Shown here piece by piece: positions 62,575-64,000 of a stretch of DNA of 64,000 nt. Both the position numbers and the translations under genes were made by a program. The stretch is taken from the NCBI GenBank assembly GCA_004794785.1, contig SJOL01004667.1, positions 642,118 through 706,117 of the forward strand, in the 5' to 3' direction. Source of the stretch: Opisthorchis felineus (lineage: Eukaryota > Platyhelminthes > Trematoda > Opisthorchiida > Opisthorchiidae). The notes beneath the pieces were generated by a model. It did no database searches. It saw nothing but the letters and a program-made list of their open reading frames with translations, and was not told where the DNA came from. The first letter of the stretch is position 1. Each line of letters opens with the position of its first letter.

Positions 62575-63471
62575 GCATCAACTTCTCATTGACAAAGAGC
62601 TGAATGACTGGACAGAGGTTGACATAATGGTTGTTGTGGCTCAAAAACTTTATGCCATTTAGGCATAAGCAGCTCTTAAGTAGCTGTGAATGCAACTATG
62701 AAGCGCGTCGATAAACACATAGTGGACTTGATGCACTCACCAATGCAACGTACGTACGTCCATCATTATGTAAGCACTAGCAATCCACTAAATTTTCCTT
62801 GCCTGCGAATCCCGGTTGGCCATGATATTGCTAAGTGCGCAACCTCCCACAGTTTGTGAGCGACAAGTACGTAGGCAGCTTTTACTCAATACAGCTCGAT
62901 TAATATGACTGTCCAGATGTACAAAATTGCCAGGGTGCCGAACTGTCGGACTACATTTATCCACTCTGGAATCCCAAATTTGCCATCCATTTGTGTATCT
63001 AACAGCCAGGTTAAGGTTCACCTTCGAGTTGCTTGCTGATGTAGCCCCATGTTTGTTCTCAACGTCCTCTTGGAGATCCCAGTAGATCGACCTATTAAAT
63101 CTCGTCAGTTCTCGGCATGACTTACTATTACTACTTACTAAGTTACCATCGTCTATTTTTGAAGAGTATGGGCGCAGACATAAAAAGTAAATGCAAGCGA
63201 TGAATGTGAAGGCGTTACAGGAGAATATGAGGTAAAAGAGAAAAACGTCTCATTCGAAGTCATGCCACCAACAGTTCCAGTCAGAATCCCAACGTATGTA
63301 AGAATTTTGGTATGGAAACACGCGTGTACAGATCAACAACCGAAGAAAGGACAAACAATGCTAAATTCTCTTCACGGCGCGGTGAGCACTAGCACAGTCA
63401 AGACTCGCACATCAGGCACAAAGTGTCCGTCATACTGGGTCTGGTGTGAGACTCAATGGCAAGAATGGCAC
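62575..63471. other. no gene; probably includes the R2-like 3' UTR
   Basis: The right part should be the 3' untranslated region of the - strand R2-like element. No poly(A) or target-site boundary could be placed. Confidence 0.4.
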
Positions 63472-64000
63472 TCACTGCCATGTACCACGCATAAATGTGT
63501 CGTAAGTACGCGGACAGCCCACAATGGCAAGCAAACACAAGTCACTGACTGTGATCTTAGGAAGGCCCAGTCCAATAACAGCCTTTGCGGACTGAGGAAA
63601 GCAGATACCTCGATAAGAGATGATCATCGTTTGGTGGACCAAAAAGTCGACATCACAACCAATTGCGAGTAGGGCTGAGATTATGGCGAGGGAATGTTCA
63701 TCAGCACTATACTTCTACTTCTCCTCATTCCACACAGTCACTCCGCGCCCATCCGAGACTGTGCTAGCGTTTATCACAGTTGCCCAGCGCTCCCGAACAG
63801 CGATCAGGTCAGGCTTGATGAAGGACGTCAAAGTAGATGCTCTCAACTCCTCGAAGGCGGTGTATCCCAGGCGACGGAGACGCCTTGCGAGTTCCCTTGC
63901 AACCCGATTATGACGAGCACATCTGGCATCATGCGTGATCCAGCAGGACTGCAAAATATGCACCAAGCTCTCCGGTTGGCCACAGTTTCCACGACATAAG
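63472..64000 (-). pseudogene. R2-like non-LTR retrotransposon, 3' end of the ORF, decayed
   Basis: On the - strand, entering from the right edge, the frame encodes the C-terminal part of an R2-group reverse-transcriptase protein. First comes a zinc knuckle CRGNCGQPESLVHILQSC, then TH...C.RHN, then the restriction-like endonuclease segment with FIKPDLIAVRERWATVI. R2 proteins use KPD and a later Asp (as in V.DV) in the active site; here the second Asp position is Asn (AAC). A TAG at 63717-63715 interrupts the frame, which then continues with IISYRGICFP, LGLPK and YDTFMRGTW to TGA. This is a dead copy on two counts. The reverse transcriptase part lies beyond the window. Confidence 0.8.

Noticed and set aside
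63262..63672. 136-codon + strand open frame with many cysteines
   Set aside because: Its right half is antisense to the R2-like coding sequence and the left half has no support.
63694..63999. + strand frame starting with a signal-peptide-like stretch
   Set aside because: Antisense shadow of the R2-like endonuclease region.
1..64000. Prokaryotic features such as operons, CRISPR arrays or ribosome binding sites
   Set aside because: The window is clearly eukaryotic; no regularly spaced repeats of CRISPR type and no long uninterrupted genes.

Overview
The window is eukaryotic, intron-rich and A+T-rich. It holds short exons with GT..AG borders, introns of about 0.4 to 4 kb, no prokaryotic-style operons, and debris of non-LTR and other retroelements plus simple repeats. 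Extracellular-type alpha-carbonic anhydrases, an R2-like retrotransposon end, Penelope-like or hammerhead-like repeat debris and tRNA-headed SINE-like pieces together fit a flatworm, most likely a trematode. That assignment is inference.

The secure genes are two paralogous alpha-carbonic anhydrases (CA) pointing towards each other. CA1 is on the + strand with exons at 973-1121, 2249-2590 and 3016-3099; its 5' exons are not seen and may lie left of the window. CA2 is on the - strand with exons at 26588-26789, 22135-22283, 20192-20533 and 18823-19035, followed by an AATAAA signal; its leader exon was not found. The two shared internal exons have the same lengths (149 and 342 nt) and the same splice phases. 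The zinc ligands are kept in both, but CA1 has Val for Gly98 and CA2 has Arg for Leu198 (human CA II numbering).

Several unrecognised genes with secreted-type, beta-rich and cysteine-bearing exons surround or sit inside the CA loci. A small family with the spacing Cys-x29-Cys (then a third Cys 20-21 residues on in two copies) is seen at 135-891 (-), 8893-10875 (+) and 25951-26212 (-). A second unrecognised pair shares an SVG..I..ISQY segment at 23983-24687 (+) and 62169-62574 (+). Further candidate exons are at 36173-37595, 41288-41518, 42289-42544, 52167-52691 and 56301-56494 (+) and at 54810-54953 (-). Three of the small genes appear to lie inside or opposite CA gene sequence.

Mobile and repeat content: a decayed R2-like retrotransposon 3' end runs off the right edge (63472-64000, -). 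A repeat with a hammerhead-like core lies at 61817-62126 (-), and a second hammerhead-like motif at 25341-25400 (+). Four tRNA-like SINE heads are seen at about 31.7, 33.9, 49.3 and 56.8 kb. There is a pure 511-bp ATGG array at 40263-40773 ending in an ambiguous base, and an (AT)19 run at 50.8 kb. Most of the remaining sequence shows no gene that can be supported by reading alone.
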